Source of the DNA: an uncultured Eubacteriales bacterium
GTDB taxonomy: Bacteria > Bacillota > Clostridia > Monoglobales > Monoglobaceae
Direction of reading: 5' to 3'
Length of the DNA stretch: 6,304 nucleotides
NCBI GenBank assembly: GCA_900552305.1
Contig: URZD01000131.1
Coordinates: forward strand, 1 to 6,304
Part shown: piece by piece, positions 5,810-6,304 of the stretch
How positions within the stretch are numbered: position 1 is the stretch's first letter
How the letters are laid out: every line of letters begins with the position of its first letter
Translations under genes and position numbers: made by a program
Notes under the pieces: model-generated
The model's database searches: none
Seen by the model: only the letters and a program-made list of their open reading frames with translations
What the model was told of the DNA's origin: nothing

Positions 5810-6304
5810 AGATAAAGATTGATAAAAAAAGAATTATTCTTAAAACCGCGATATATGTCTGCGCTGCGCTTGTGCTTGCGGCGGCATACCGTTCGGGCGG
5901 GAGTCTGCCCGGCAACGACCGGGCGGCGGAGCTGCCGAAGCCTGCCGAAAGTCTGGTCAAGGTTGAAAACGAGGAAATACGTCAAATGCCGAAAAATGCC
6001 GATACGGCGGCAAAGTCGGAGAAGGCTGCCGAAAATAAACCGACCTCGGAGAAGGGCGGACAGCAAAAATCGGACAGTGTAAAGCCTGTCGAAAATTCGG
6101 GAAACGCAGCGGACAGCAAGACGGGCGGACAGCGCACGGCGGCAGGAAAAGGCGCTGATAGCGCTGCAAACGGCGGCGCGGAGGACAGTGCGTATACCTG
6201 TACAATATCGATAAAATGCAGCGCGGCGTTAAGCAGCGCCGCGCTGAAGAAGGAAAAGGCTGCAATATTGCCGCCTGATGGCGTGATTCTTGAAACAAAG
6301 GCGG
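5806..6304 (+). CDS. Membrane-anchored DUF4430-domain protein, N-terminal part (truncated by window end)
   Basis: The first 166 residues are visible and no stop is reached by the window end. ATG 5806 overlaps the TGA of the upstream gene (5807-5809), and AGGGAG at 5791-5796 is 9 bases ahead, so translation is probably coupled. A basic start (KIKIDKKR) leads into one hydrophobic segment (about 14-27), a signal anchor or signal peptide. Residues 30-128 are a low-complexity linker rich in A, S, K, E, G, N and Q, with GGQ recurring at 84-86 and 107-109; it would carry the domain away from the membrane. From 130 the sequence YTCTISIKCSAAL, then ILPPDGVIL, matches the beginning of bacterial DUF4430 (PF14478) domains, including the paired cysteines C132 and C138. 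DUF4430 is the small beta domain of transcobalamin-like proteins. The partner is most likely the exported barrel protein upstream. The ligand is unknown. Confidence 0.75.
   Translation, partial: MKIKIDKKRIILKTAIYVCAALVLAAAYRSGGSLPGNDRAAELPKPAESLVKVENEEIRQMPKNADTAAKSEKAAENKPTSEKGGQQKSDSVKPVENSGNAADSKTGGQRTAAGKGADSAANGGAEDSAYTCTISIKCSAALSSAALKKEKAAILPPDGVILETKA
6219..6246 (+). repeat. 10-bp perfect inverted repeat inside the DUF4430 gene
   Basis: CAGCGCGGCG (6219-6228) and CGCCGCGCTG (6237-6246) are exact reverse complements separated by 8 bases. In the mRNA this would be a very GC-rich hairpin. In protein it spells SAALSSAAL, a short peptide repeat. No T run follows. It may simply reflect GC-rich Ala/Ser codons. 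Confidence 0.45.

Overview
The window looks like a chromosomal segment of a low-to-mid GC Firmicute, most likely an anaerobic Clostridia lineage such as Oscillospiraceae or Lachnospiraceae. The reasons are the LplB/LplC-type sugar permeases next to a YesM/YesN-type two-component pair, consensus sigma-A-like promoters, purine-rich ribosome binding sites and tightly packed same-strand genes. The organism call is inference from family content, not from a marker gene. All five protein genes lie on the + strand. There is no RNA gene of a known family, CRISPR array, insertion sequence or broken gene.

Region 1 (1-1018) is the end of a carbohydrate ABC transporter cassette: the last 26 codons of an LplB-type permease, then a complete LplC-type permease. 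These are the two membrane subunits of a CUT1-family oligosaccharide importer. The solute-binding protein is not in the window and probably lies upstream.

Region 2 (1019-4444) is a regulatory pair with its own extended -10 promoter (1036-1044) and a structured leader. It comprises a membrane-bound YesM-type histidine kinase and, 13 bp later, a YesN-type response regulator with a receiver domain and an AraC-type DNA-binding domain. By analogy with the family, the kinase senses an extracellular saccharide and the regulator controls the adjacent transporter or linked genes.

Region 3 (4445-4705) is a 261-bp gap that is richer than it first looks. It holds a tandem 10-bp repeat, then a near-consensus promoter (TTGACA, 17 bp, TAGAAT with TG extension). 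About 35 bp past the predicted start is a 34-nt perfect palindrome that reads as an intrinsic terminator. The promoter therefore makes either a short RNA of about 65 nt or an attenuated leader for the next gene, which has no convincing promoter of its own.

Region 4 (4706-6304) is a second, probably unrelated operon. It has an exported alpha/alpha-barrel protein of the prenyltransferase/squalene-oxidase-repeat superfamily. A four-base ATGA overlap follows into a membrane-anchored protein with a long low-complexity linker and the beginning of a DUF4430 domain, cut by the window end. Fused in one chain, the same two folds make animal transcobalamin and intrinsic factor, so the pair resembles a split, cell-surface transcobalamin-like binding system. 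Cobalamin or any other ligand is inference.
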